Origin: Luteimonas_C sp035250245
GTDB taxonomy: Bacteria > Pseudomonadota > Gammaproteobacteria > Xanthomonadales > Xanthomonadaceae
DNA: 61,157 nucleotides
Assembly (NCBI GenBank): GCA_035250245.1
Contig: DATFFH010000014.1
Location: 1-61,157 of the forward strand
Direction: 5' to 3'
The notes below the pieces were generated by a model, which did no database searches, was not told the origin of the DNA, and saw only the letters and a list, made by a program, of their open reading frames with translations. Each line of letters opens with the position of its first letter. The stretch's first letter is position 1. The position numbers were made by a program, and so were the translations under genes. Shown piece by piece: positions 34,291 to 42,845 of the stretch.

Positions 34291-37200
34291 ATGTCCAGAT
34301 TTTTCATCAACCATCCGGTCTTCGCCTGGGTCATCGCGATCCTGATCACGCTCGGCGGCGTGCTCGCGATCCTCAACCTGGGTGTGGAGTCGTACCCGGC
34401 CATCGCGCCGCCGCAGATCACGGTCGGTGCGACTTATCCGGGCGCCAGCGCGGACACCACCGAACGCGCGGTCACGCAGGTGATCGAGCAGCAGCTGACC
34501 GGCATCGACAACCTGGAGTATTTCAGCTCCTCGTCCAGCTCCAGCGGACGCGCTTCGATCACGCTGACCTTCAAGCCGGGCACGGATCCTGACATCGCCC
34601 AGGTGCAGGTGCAGAACAAAGTGGCGCTCGCCACGCCGCGCCTGCCTACGGAAGTGACCCAGCAGGGCGTGGTGGTGGCCAAGGCCAATGCCGGCTTCCT
34701 GATGGTGGCCGCGGTGCGTTCCAGCAATCCGGCGGTGGACCGCAATGCGTTGTCGGACTTGCTCGCCTCGCGCGTGCTCGACCAGATCTCGCGCCTGCCC
34801 GGCGTCGGCAGCACCCAGCTGTTCGGCGGCGAGTATTCGATGCGGATCTGGCTGAATCCCGACAAGCTGCAAGGCTTCGGGCTTTCGGCCAGCGATGCGC
34901 TGAATGCGGTGCGCGGCCAGAACGTGCAGTTCGCCGCAGGCTCGATCGGCGCCGCGCCGTCGCCGCAGGACCAGGCGTTCACCGCGACAGTCACCGCCGA
35001 AGGCCGCTACAGCACGCCGGAGCAGTTCGGCGACATCATCCTGCGCGCCAACGCCGACGGCACGACCGTGCGGTTGCACGACGTGGCCCGAATCGAGAAG
35101 GGCGCGTCCGCCTACGGTTTCGACACCAAATGGAGCGGCGTGCCGACCTCCGGCTTCGCGATCCAGTTGGCGCCGGGCGCCAATGCGCTGGGCGTGGCCG
35201 ACGCGGTCAAGAACCGCATGGACGAACTGCAAGTCACCTTCCCGCAAGGAGTGACCTGGTTCTCGCCTTACGACAGCTCGACCTTCGTCCAGATCTCGAT
35301 CGAGGAAGTGGTCAAGACCCTGATCGAAGCGATCGTGCTGGTGTTCCTGGTGATGCTGGTGTTCCTGCAGAACTTCCGCGCGACCATCATCCCGACGCTG
35401 GTGATCCCGGTCGCGCTGATGGGCACGTTCCTGGGCATGTATTTCATCGGCTTCACGATCAACCAGCTCAGCCTGTTCGGCATGGTGCTGGCGATCGGCA
35501 TCGTGGTGGACGACGCGATCGTGGTGATCGAAAACGTCGAACGCATCATGACCGAGGAAGGCCTGTCGCCGAAGGAGGCCACGGCCAAGGCGATGGGCCA
35601 GATCACCGGCGCGGTGGTGGCGATCACCGTGGTGCTGGCGGCGGTGTTCGTGCCTTCGGCGTTCCAGGGCGGCAGCGCGGGCGAGATCTACAAGCAGTTC
35701 GCGATCACCATCGCGATGGCGATGGCGTTCTCCGCGTTCCTGGCGCTGGGCTTCACTCCGGCGCTGTGCGCGACCATGCTCAAGCCGACCGGGCACCACG
35801 AAAGCCGCAACATCGTCTTCCGCGCCTTCAACAAGGTCTACGACGCGACCGTCAAGACCTACGTCGGCCACATCGGCAGCGCGGTGACGCACGCGCCGCG
35901 CTGGATGATCGCGTTCGCGGCGCTGGCGCTGCTGTGCGGTTTCCTGTTCACCCGCATGCCCGGCAGCTTCCTGCCCGAAGAAGACCAGGGCTACGCGCTG
36001 GCGATCGTGCAGCTGCCGCCCGGCGCGACCTTGCCGCGCACCCAGGCCGTGTTCGAGCAGGTGCGCGCCACGCTGGAGAAGCAGGACGGCTACGAAGGCA
36101 TGATGCAGATCGCCGGCTTCAGCTTCGTCGGCCAGGGCGAGAACGTCGGCATGGCCTTCGTCCGGCTCAAGCCCTGGGACGAGCGCGACGTCACCGCGAC
36201 CGAATTCATCCAGAAAGCGAACGGCGCACTGCAAAGCATCCGCGACGCGCAGATCTTCGTGATCAACCTGCCCACGGTCAGCGGCCTGGGCCAGTTCGGC
36301 GGCTTCGACATGTATCTGCAGGACCGCACCGGACAAGGACGCGCGGCGCTGGGCCAGGCGATGGGCCAGTTGCTCGGCAAGGCTTCGCAGAACCCGGCCT
36401 TGACCGGCGTGCGTCCGAACACGTTGGCCGATGCGCCGCAGTTGAAGCTGGACGTCGACCGCGTGCAGGCGCAGGCCATGGGTCTGCAGGTGAGCGACAT
36501 CTACAGCGCGATCCAGCTGATGCTGGCGCCGGTGTACGTGAACGATTTCGTCGACGAAGGCCGCGTGAAGCGCGTGACCATGCAGGCCGACACCGCTTAC
36601 CGCACCGGTCCGGATTCCTTGGGCCGTTTCTTCACGCCCAGCGCGACTTCCACCGCGGCCAACGGCTCGGTCGGCGCGATGATTCCGCTGTCGAACGTGG
36701 TGAAGTCGAGCTGGATCGTCGCTCCGCCGTCGCTGACCCGCTACAACGGTTACGCCGCCGCCGAAGTGGTGGGCTCGCAAGCGCCCGGACACAGTTCGGG
36801 CGAGGCGATGAACGTGATGCAGGAGATCGTGGAGAACGATCTGCCCGAAGGCTTCGGCTACGACTGGACCGGCCAGTCCTACCAGGAAATCCTGTCCGGC
36901 AACCAGGCGCCGATGCTGATGGCGCTGTCGATCCTGGTCGTGTTCCTGTGCCTGGCCGCCTTGTACGAAAGCTGGTCGGTGCCGGTGGCGGTGCTGCTGG
37001 TGGTGCCGCTGGGCGTGCTGGGCGCGGTCGCGTTCTCGATGCTGCGCGGCTTGCCCAACGACATCTATTTCAAGATCGGCCTGATCACTGTGATCGGCCT
37101 GGCGGCGAAGAACGCGATCCTGATCATCGAGTTCGCGATCGAGCAGCGCCAGGCCGGCAAGCCGCTGCGCGAGGCGGTGGTCGAAGCGGCCAAGCTGCGT

Positions 37201-37428
37201 TTCCGCCCGATCCTGATGACCTCGTTCGCCTTCATCATGGGCGTGACGCCGCTGGCGATCTCCAGCGGTGCCGGCGCCAACGCCCGCCACGCGATCGGCA
37301 CCGGCGTGATCGGCGGCATGATCTTCGCCACCTTCCTGGGCCTGTTGTTGATCCCGGTGTTCTACGTGGTGGTGCGGAGGATGCTGGGCGACAAGCTGGA
37401 CGAGAAGCCGGCCCTCGCCAAGGAATGA
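34291..37428 (+). CDS. RND multidrug efflux transporter permease (AcrB/MexB-like)
   Basis: 1045 residues, 12 membrane helices and two periplasmic loops. The start MSRFFINHPVFAWVIAILI and the TM4 motif GIVVDDAIVVIENVERIM (proton-relay Asp pair) are AcrB-like, as is GLAAKNAILIIEFA in TM10 with the relay Lys. GxFLPEEDQGY and the pore-domain motifs are present. No outer-membrane channel gene follows. This is the second pump in 10 kb, of a different subfamily from the reverse one. Confidence 0.97.
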   Translation: MSRFFINHPVFAWVIAILITLGGVLAILNLGVESYPAIAPPQITVGATYPGASADTTERAVTQVIEQQLTGIDNLEYFSSSSSSSGRASITLTFKPGTDPDIAQVQVQNKVALATPRLPTEVTQQGVVVAKANAGFLMVAAVRSSNPAVDRNALSDLLASRVLDQISRLPGVGSTQLFGGEYSMRIWLNPDKLQGFGLSASDALNAVRGQNVQFAAGSIGAAPSPQDQAFTATVTAEGRYSTPEQFGDIILRANADGTTVRLHDVARIEKGASAYGFDTKWSGVPTSGFAIQLAPGANALGVADAVKNRMDELQVTFPQGVTWFSPYDSSTFVQISIEEVVKTLIEAIVLVFLVMLVFLQNFRATIIPTLVIPVALMGTFLGMYFIGFTINQLSLFGMVLAIGIVVDDAIVVIENVERIMTEEGLSPKEATAKAMGQITGAVVAITVVLAAVFVPSAFQGGSAGEIYKQFAITIAMAMAFSAFLALGFTPALCATMLKPTGHHESRNIVFRAFNKVYDATVKTYVGHIGSAVTHAPRWMIAFAALALLCGFLFTRMPGSFLPEEDQGYALAIVQLPPGATLPRTQAVFEQVRATLEKQDGYEGMMQIAGFSFVGQGENVGMAFVRLKPWDERDVTATEFIQKANGALQSIRDAQIFVINLPTVSGLGQFGGFDMYLQDRTGQGRAALGQAMGQLLGKASQNPALTGVRPNTLADAPQLKLDVDRVQAQAMGLQVSDIYSAIQLMLAPVYVNDFVDEGRVKRVTMQADTAYRTGPDSLGRFFTPSATSTAANGSVGAMIPLSNVVKSSWIVAPPSLTRYNGYAAAEVVGSQAPGHSSGEAMNVMQEIVENDLPEGFGYDWTGQSYQEILSGNQAPMLMALSILVVFLCLAALYESWSVPVAVLLVVPLGVLGAVAFSMLRGLPNDIYFKIGLITVIGLAAKNAILIIEFAIEQRQAGKPLREAVVEAAKLRFRPILMTSFAFIMGVTPLAISSGAGANARHAIGTGVIGGMIFATFLGLLLIPVFYVVVRRMLGDKLDEKPALAKE

Positions 37429-37429
37429 C

Positions 37430-37460
37430 GTAGCCCGGGTGAAGCGAAGCGATACCCGGG
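37430..37460. repeat. GTAG palindrome after the RND operon
   Basis: GTAGCCCGGGT...ACCCGGG forms a hairpin 1 base after the permease stop (37428). It may act as a transcript end stabiliser. Confidence 0.6.
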
Positions 37461-37514
37461 AACGCCATTTATCAGCTGGTAGCCGGTAGCGAAAGCGCAG
37501 CCGGGATCGCCCTT

Positions 37515-37592
37515 GTGGGAGCGGCTTCAGCCGCGAGCTTTTTTGCGACATTGCGCCCGTTCCGAAAAGATCGCGGCTGAAGCCGCTCCCAC
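37515..37592. repeat. REP pair, GTGG variant
   Basis: Inverted arms GTGGGAGCGGCTTCAGCCGC and complement. Same AGCGGCTT subfamily but with GTGG in place of GTAG at both ends. Confidence 0.8.
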
Positions 37593-37660
37593 GAAGCGGC
37601 GGTGGCGCGAACTTATCTTGGCGTTGGCGGTCCGAGCCTGCTCCACAGAGGGAGTCGCGA

Positions 37661-39154
37661 ATGAGCCCCGTGACCGCAACGCCGCCAAGGCGGCATTGGT
37701 TGCTCGCCTTGCTTCTCGTTATGCCTACGGTTGCCTTCGCCCAGCACAAGGCGGGCGATATGGTCGTCGAACGCGGCACGGTGCGCGACGAACAAGGCAA
37801 GCCGGTGCCTTACGAAATCGGCACACTGTATGTGCCGGAAAACCGGAGCATGCCCGATAGCCGCCCGATCGGTGTCGGCTTCGCCCGGATCAAGTCGCCG
37901 CAACCCACCGGCGCGCCGCCGGTGTTCTGGCTGCCGGGCGGGCCGGGATTGAGCGTGCTGGATGCGTTCGCCAAGAACGACATGGGCAAGCTGCGTACCT
38001 GGCTCGCTTTGGCCGCCGTGGGCGACCTGGTGGTGGTCGAGCAGCGCGGCTACACGCTGCGCGGCGAGAAGCTGACGATCGCCAGCGAAGCCTGGCCGCT
38101 CGACAAACCGGCCTCGGTTCGGGGCGCGGCGGCCGAAATGCGCGCACGCGCGAAGAACGCCATCGCGGCGAATCCCGACAAAGACCTGTCCGGCTACGAC
38201 ATCGGCGAGTTCGCCGCCGACGTCGACGACGTGCGCCGCGCGCTGGGCTACGACAAGATCAGCCTGTTCGGCGGCAGCTTCGGATCGCAGTGGAGCCTGG
38301 CCGTGATGCGCCTGCATCCGGCCAGCGTCGCGCGCGCGGTGTTGTCGGCTGTCGAGCCGCTGGACAACGGTTACGACATGCCTTCGCACGTCTACGCCGC
38401 GCTGCAACGCATCGCCTACGACGCCGATCGCGACCCGGGTTTGAAACCGTACCTGCCGCCCGGCGGCACGATGGCGGCCGTGCTCGCCTTGCACGAACGT
38501 TTCGCGAAGGGCCCGGTCAGCGTCACGGTGCGCAGCGAAGACGGTAAGTCGCAGACGGTCGTACTGGGGGCCGAGGACCTGCAACAAGCGCTGCTGTCGC
38601 ATACGCAGGAAGGCGAAAACTGGCCGGCCTTCATCCTGTCGCTGTACCACGGCCATTACGAAACGTGGGCGAAGGAAACGATCGCCGACCGCGCGGCGTC
38701 CGACACGATCATGATCGGTCCGCTGGCGGACAGCAGCCTGGGCGTCAGCGCCGAGCGCGAGCATCGCTTGCGCACCGATCCTGCCGTTCCCATGCTCGGC
38801 ATGTGGAATTTCGAGACGAACATCGCCTCCGCGTCCGATTGGCCGACCCGGGACATGGGCGATGCCGTGCGCAAGCCGGTGCCGAGCGACATCCCGGTCG
38901 TGTTCGTGCATGGCGACTGGGACACTTCGACGCCGATCGACAACACGCTGGGCCTGTTGCCATACTTCCGCAACGGCCATGCGATCCTGGTCCACCGCGG
39001 CGGCCACGACGGCGCGATGTACCAGCTGCGTCACGAGCCGGCGGCCAAACAGGCGGTTTACGAATTCCTCAAGACCGGCATGAAGAAGGATTTGCCGGTC
39101 GAGGTGGTTTTGCCTGCGCCGGCCTTCGCGGTTCCCGATTTCCCGCCGCCCTGA
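37661..39154 (+). CDS. secreted TAP-like/proline-iminopeptidase-type alpha/beta hydrolase (paralogue)
   Basis: 497 residues from the ATG at 37661, with GAGGGAG upstream. Signal peptide (HWLLALLLVMPTVAFA). LPGGPGLS for the oxyanion turn, nucleophile in GGSFGSQ, Asp in VHGDWDTSTP and His in VHRGGHDG complete the triad. It aligns with the product of 18714-20237 from KAGDMVVE to the C-terminal AFxxPxFPPP, so the two are paralogues. Unlike the first, it has no two-component neighbours and is flanked by REP elements on both sides. Confidence 0.88.
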   Translation: MSPVTATPPRRHWLLALLLVMPTVAFAQHKAGDMVVERGTVRDEQGKPVPYEIGTLYVPENRSMPDSRPIGVGFARIKSPQPTGAPPVFWLPGGPGLSVLDAFAKNDMGKLRTWLALAAVGDLVVVEQRGYTLRGEKLTIASEAWPLDKPASVRGAAAEMRARAKNAIAANPDKDLSGYDIGEFAADVDDVRRALGYDKISLFGGSFGSQWSLAVMRLHPASVARAVLSAVEPLDNGYDMPSHVYAALQRIAYDADRDPGLKPYLPPGGTMAAVLALHERFAKGPVSVTVRSEDGKSQTVVLGAEDLQQALLSHTQEGENWPAFILSLYHGHYETWAKETIADRAASDTIMIGPLADSSLGVSAEREHRLRTDPAVPMLGMWNFETNIASASDWPTRDMGDAVRKPVPSDIPVVFVHGDWDTSTPIDNTLGLLPYFRNGHAILVHRGGHDGAMYQLRHEPAAKQAVYEFLKTGMKKDLPVEVVLPAPAFAVPDFPPP

Positions 39155-39167
39155 TGGCGGCCGCTTT

Positions 39168-39330
39168 GTAGAGCGGAGCTTGCTCCGCTGCTTCGCTTTT
39201 GTAGGAGCGGCTTCACGCGAGCTCTTCCTCCAATCGCGACATCGCAGCGATTTGCGAGAACAAGCTCGCGGCTGAAGCCGCTCCTACGAAGAGCAGCGGC
39301 GGAAGAGCAGTGGAGCAAGCTCCGCTCTAC
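39168..39330. repeat. nested REP pairs
   Basis: The outer pair (GTAGAGCGGAGCTTGCTCCG and complement, 39168 to 39330) encloses a complete second pair of the GTAGGAGCGGCTT subfamily (39201-39287). The inner left arm has lost two bases of its palindrome (CTTCACGCG in place of CTTCAGCCGCG). This looks like one element inserted into another. Confidence 0.8.
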
Positions 39331-39334
39331 AAAG

Positions 39335-39371
39335 ACAAACAAAAACCCGGCAGCCGAAGCCGCCGGGTTTC
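39335..39371 (-). terminator. intrinsic terminator of the phasin gene
   Basis: The stem AAACCCGGC/GCCGGGTTT (39343-39351 with 39362-39370) is followed on the reverse strand by a T-rich tract. It may also act on the forward strand, where TTTCGTTTTT follows. Confidence 0.8.
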
Positions 39372-39414
39372 GTTTTTCCGTTCGCGCGGGGAGAGAGCCG
39401 CGCGGAGCGAAGTC

Positions 39415-39813
39415 TTACTTGGCGGCCTTGCCGGCGGCCTTCACGACCTTCTCGGCGTTGGCCTGGGCCTGCGCGGTGGCGGCTTCGAACTGGCCCTTGG
39501 CGATCTGGCCGATGGCTTCGTTGGTCTTCAGCGTCTGGCCGTAGACTTCCTGGCCGGTGCTGATGGCGCGCTCGACGTTCTCGCGGGCGATCTGGATGCC
39601 GTTCGGAACCACGGCCTTCAGCGCATCGAAATCGCGGGCTTCGACCAGCTGACCGAAGTAGGCGAAGGTGGCGTTGGCGCTGTCGTTGAACGCGGCCAGC
39701 TGCAGGCCGAACACCTTCTCGGCGTTTTCCAGGGCCAGGCGGTTGATCTGGGCCGCCGTGTCCGCGAACTGACGGGTCGCGGCGGTGAACTGCTCGTTGA
39801 ACTGCGGATACAT
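39415..39813 (-). CDS. phasin-family protein
   Basis: 132 residues, nearly all amphipathic helix, with the phasin_2 pattern: FTAATRQFADTAAQINRLALENAEKVFGLQLAAFNDSANATFAYFGQLVEARD. The C-terminus is rich in Ala and Lys, as in PHA-granule coat proteins. AGGAG precedes the ATG. No PHA synthase or depolymerase gene is in the window, and many Lysobacteraceae carry such a protein without obvious PHA genes, so a role in stress or protein binding is possible. Confidence 0.9.
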   Translation of the reverse strand: MYPQFNEQFTAATRQFADTAAQINRLALENAEKVFGLQLAAFNDSANATFAYFGQLVEARDFDALKAVVPNGIQIARENVERAISTGQEVYGQTLKTNEAIGQIAKGQFEAATAQAQANAEKVVKAAGKAAK

Positions 39814-40024
39814 GGCGGAGCTCCTGAAGGAAATCGGCGTTTTGCCGGTTTGTGCGGTGCAGCATAGCGCCGCCTATGTTGCAATGCAACAACAGCCGTA
39901 TTGCAGGTTCAGGGAATTAAAAGTTTATTAAAAATCAATAACTTAAGATTGATCTTGCTCGACCTCGTCCCTTGCTGGGCGGGTTTGGGCTTCAAACTGC
40001 GCAAGTTTTACCCGGGACGAAGCG

Positions 40025-40378
40025 CTACCCGCGGTAGCGGCAGCCCGAAGTACAGGTCTCGTGGACGACGATTTCGCTCAGCTGCGGCAGCTCCGGCTTC
40101 AGCCGTTCCCAGATCCAGACGGCCAGCCGCTCGCTGGTGGGGTTGTCCAGGCCTTCGATGTCGTTGAGGTAGTGATGATCCAGCCGCTCGTACAGCGGCC
40201 GGAAGGCGGCCTTCAGGTCGGCGAAGTCCATCACCCAACCGCTGCGCTCGCCCGGTTCGCCGGACACGTGCACTTCGATCCGGAACGAGTGTCCGTGCAG
40301 GCGCGCGCATTTGTGGCCTTCCGGCACGTTCGGCAGCCGGTGGGCGGCTTCCAGGGTGAAGACTTTGAAGATGTCCAT
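40025..40378 (-). CDS. queD: 6-carboxy-5,6,7,8-tetrahydropterin synthase
   Basis: 117 residues of the PTPS/QueD fold. It makes 6-carboxytetrahydropterin in queuosine synthesis. Zn-binding His13, His28 and His30 (AAHRLP, LHGHSF), catalytic Cys24 in GHKCARLHGH, DFADLK, LDHHYLN, NPTSE and HETCTSGC are all present. QueD is favoured over eukaryotic-type PTPS by Cys24 and the short length. Monocistronic. Confidence 0.94.
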   Translation of the reverse strand: MDIFKVFTLEAAHRLPNVPEGHKCARLHGHSFRIEVHVSGEPGERSGWVMDFADLKAAFRPLYERLDHHYLNDIEGLDNPTSERLAVWIWERLKPELPQLSEIVVHETCTSGCRYRG

Positions 40379-40423
40379 GCGGGCATTTTCGGCCCAAGCC
40401 CCGATGCCGGCAAATGGCCGCGG

Positions 40424-40524
40424 CCGTCATCCCGGCGGAAGCCGGGACCCAGTCGACGCAGATCCCGCTGCGTCGAGCCAACCCTCGTCACGGACCTGGA
40501 TCCCGGCTTGCGCCGGGATGACGG
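40424..40524. repeat. inverted repeat CGTCATCCCGGCG family
   Basis: Left arm CCGTCATCCCGGCGGAAGCC and right arm GGCTTGCGCCGGGATGACGG at the two ends, with a further GTCGACGCAG/CTGCGTCGA palindrome in the centre. It is not a GTAG REP. The type recurs in many proteobacterial genomes as a dispersed repeat. Confidence 0.8.
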
Positions 40525-40539
40525 TGAACTCCCACGCGC

Positions 40540-42486
40540 TCAGCGTGCGATCGCGACCGCGCGCCGCGGCGCGAAATCGGCGCGCCGGCGTTCGCGGATG
40601 CGTTCTCCTTCGATCCGCCCTTCGACCAGCTCGTAGCCGAGCAGGGCGAACACCCGATCGCCGATGAAGATCGGGCGCGCGTCACCGTACCAGTCCACGC
40701 AACTGGCCTTGCAGCCGTCGTCGACCGCGCGCTCGGCGCGTGCGTCCAGCTGGCCCATGCGGCCCAGCTTCAAATCCCGGTTGCGCAGGTACAGCACGCT
40801 CGCGGTCTGGTCGAGATAGCGCTGCATGCTGTTGCTGCGCGCCTCGCCGATGATCGGCAGGCCGACGATGCCTTGGTTTTCGCTTTCGGCGCGGTAGAAG
40901 AAACCGTGGGTGCGGCTTTCGCCTTGCGCCGCGTCGCGCTGCACGTACACGCTGCCCTTACTGGCCAGGCGCGGTCCCAGCTTCAGGCTGGTGAAGTGCA
41001 GGTCCTTGCCCGCGCCGCCGACGATCACCGCATCGCGGCCCATAGCTTCGATGCGTTCGGTGCCGTGGCCCAGCGCGATCTGCTGCAGCGGCCTGCGGTC
41101 GGCGTAGCGGATCGCGTACAGCATCGGATGCGCGCCGGCGGCGGACGGATCGCGCCAGCGGTACGGCGCCGAGCCGTACACCAGCCAATCGCCGATGAAG
41201 CGGTTCTGCACTTCGCTGTCGTCCGCATTGAGCAACGGCGTGTAGGCCGAAGCCGGCGCGGCGGCGCTGCCGTCGCCGAAATCGCGCAGGCGCACGCGCA
41301 TCAGGGCCATGTCGCCGCGCTTGCTTTCGGCGCGCCACATGCCTTCGCCGTCGCCGTGGGCGCTCACCAGCACGTTGAGAAAGCCGTTCGCGTCCTGCAG
41401 GAACGACAACTGGTCGATCGGACTGCCGCTGGTGCGCAGCGCGCTGGGCGCGGCGCCGTCCAGCGGAATGCGGAACACCGCGGAACGGTAGGGCCGGCTT
41501 TGGTCGCGGTCGTAATGCGTGGTCCAGACGAACACCGAATCGCCGGAGACATAGAACACGCGGCCTTGCGGACCCAGCACCGCGCTGGACTTGCATTGCA
41601 TGTCGGCGCGGCCCAGGTCGCAGATGCTGACCGTATGCAGCGCCGCGCCTTCGAACGGGTCCAGTTCGTCGCCGCTGCGGTAGATGCGCGTGGCCGGCAG
41701 GATGCGGCGGAATTCCTCGGGCTTGGCGTCTCGATGCCAACGGCGGACCGCCGGATAGAACTCGCCGCCGCCGACGTTCCAGGCGTTCAAATGCATCGGC
41801 GTGTAGAAGATCAGCTTGTCGCCGATCAGCCGGCTGGCGTAATTGCGCGAAGAGTAATAGTCGTTGCTGCGCAAGTGGTAGGTGGAGCGATATTTCAGGC
41901 CGCCGTTGCGGCCGATGTCGAACAGGCCGATCTCGGTGCCGCCGCGCGCGTAGCTGTAGCCGATGACGACGACGGTGCTGTCCGACACCAGCATTTCGTC
42001 GTACCAGGCGCCGGAAGGATCGGTTCCGGGCGCATAAGCGTCGACCGCCGACACCGGCCGCAGCGTGTCGCCGCCGATGCGCACGGTGAACAGGCGGCCG
42101 CGGCGCAGGATCACCAGATGGTCGCCGTGGCGCTTGACGATGCCGCCCTCGTCGACGCCGGCGGTCTGCACGTTGGTGATGGATTCTTCTTCTTTCGCGA
42201 CGTTGCCCGCAACCGACACGCTGTCCAGCGTTTGCGCTTCGGCGGCGGGCGCCATCAACGCGACGGAGGGCGCGGGCGGAGGCGGGGGCGATTTGGCCGC
42301 TTGCTTGGCCAATTCCCTGCGTTTGGTTTCGGCCTGCGCGCGCCAGCGCTGCAGCAGGCGGTCGAATTCCCGTTCGCTGGAAAAGGCGCGCAAGGTCTTG
42401 CGCGGCGCGGTGTCGGGCGCGGCCGCAGCACCGTTGCAAGCGGTCAGCAGGCCCAAGGCCAGCAGGAGAGGGGCGATCCGGGGCAT
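40540..42486 (-). CDS. secreted beta-propeller lipoprotein (Beta_propel family)
   Basis: 648 residues from the ATG at 42486 (GAAGGA upstream). Lipoprotein signal (LLLALGLLTAC, Cys17). A charged, Pro-rich linker (about 40-75) is followed by a large domain opening with SITNVQTAGVDEGGIVKRHGD. This matches the secreted beta-propeller family PF09826 motif TNVQxxGVDExDIVK. Repeated strands with aromatic residues and a Cys pair near the end (GCKASCVDW) support an extracytoplasmic propeller. No catalytic motif is apparent. The gene stands alone between a dispersed repeat and the sugar locus. Confidence 0.85.
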   Translation of the reverse strand: MPRIAPLLLALGLLTACNGAAAAPDTAPRKTLRAFSSEREFDRLLQRWRAQAETKRRELAKQAAKSPPPPPAPSVALMAPAAEAQTLDSVSVAGNVAKEEESITNVQTAGVDEGGIVKRHGDHLVILRRGRLFTVRIGGDTLRPVSAVDAYAPGTDPSGAWYDEMLVSDSTVVVIGYSYARGGTEIGLFDIGRNGGLKYRSTYHLRSNDYYSSRNYASRLIGDKLIFYTPMHLNAWNVGGGEFYPAVRRWHRDAKPEEFRRILPATRIYRSGDELDPFEGAALHTVSICDLGRADMQCKSSAVLGPQGRVFYVSGDSVFVWTTHYDRDQSRPYRSAVFRIPLDGAAPSALRTSGSPIDQLSFLQDANGFLNVLVSAHGDGEGMWRAESKRGDMALMRVRLRDFGDGSAAAPASAYTPLLNADDSEVQNRFIGDWLVYGSAPYRWRDPSAAGAHPMLYAIRYADRRPLQQIALGHGTERIEAMGRDAVIVGGAGKDLHFTSLKLGPRLASKGSVYVQRDAAQGESRTHGFFYRAESENQGIVGLPIIGEARSNSMQRYLDQTASVLYLRNRDLKLGRMGQLDARAERAVDDGCKASCVDWYGDARPIFIGDRVFALLGYELVEGRIEGERIRERRRADFAPRRAVAIAR

Positions 42487-42605
42487 GGCGATTCCTTCAG
42501 GCTCGTGGTCGCGGCGCATCGTCGGCCGCGTTCACGAAGACAAACGCATGGCGGCCGAATCGGGGTTAAGGATATCCCCGGAAGGCGACGCCAGCCCGAG
42601 TGCCG

Positions 42606-42845
42606 CTAGCGCGGCTTGTTCGATGCCCCGGTCGGCCTGTGCGCTTGTTTGCTGAGCGCGATCCGGCGTGCGCCGCCCCACGCCAGCGGCGTGGCTGCCA
42701 TCGCGAAGAACAGGGCATCCCAGAAGCCTTCGGCGAGCAGCATGCCGACGAGGCAAGCAACGCCGGGCGCCAGAGAGTGCGGCGTCGTTTCATGCTCATT
42801 AGCGGCTAAAATTTCGCGAATACCATAGATTCTGGACGCGCCCAC
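42606..42845 (-). CDS. possible small membrane protein after the MFS gene
   Basis: A 79-codon frame begins with GTG immediately after the TGA of the MFS gene, so termination-reinitiation is possible. Residues about 26-60 are hydrophobic (LAPGVACLVGMLLAEGFWDALFFAMAATPLAWGG), fitting one long or two short membrane segments, with a basic C-terminus. No family is recognised and no ribosome site is visible. It may be non-coding; the rest of the 42487-42845 gap holds nothing else I recognise. Confidence 0.3.
   Translation of the reverse strand: MGASRIYGIREILAANEHETTPHSLAPGVACLVGMLLAEGFWDALFFAMAATPLAWGGARRIALSKQAHRPTGASNKPR

Noticed and set aside
33100..37800. 1566-codon reverse open frame
   Set aside because: Covers the forward RND adaptor and permease on the opposite strand; sequence is Arg/His/Gln-rich noise.
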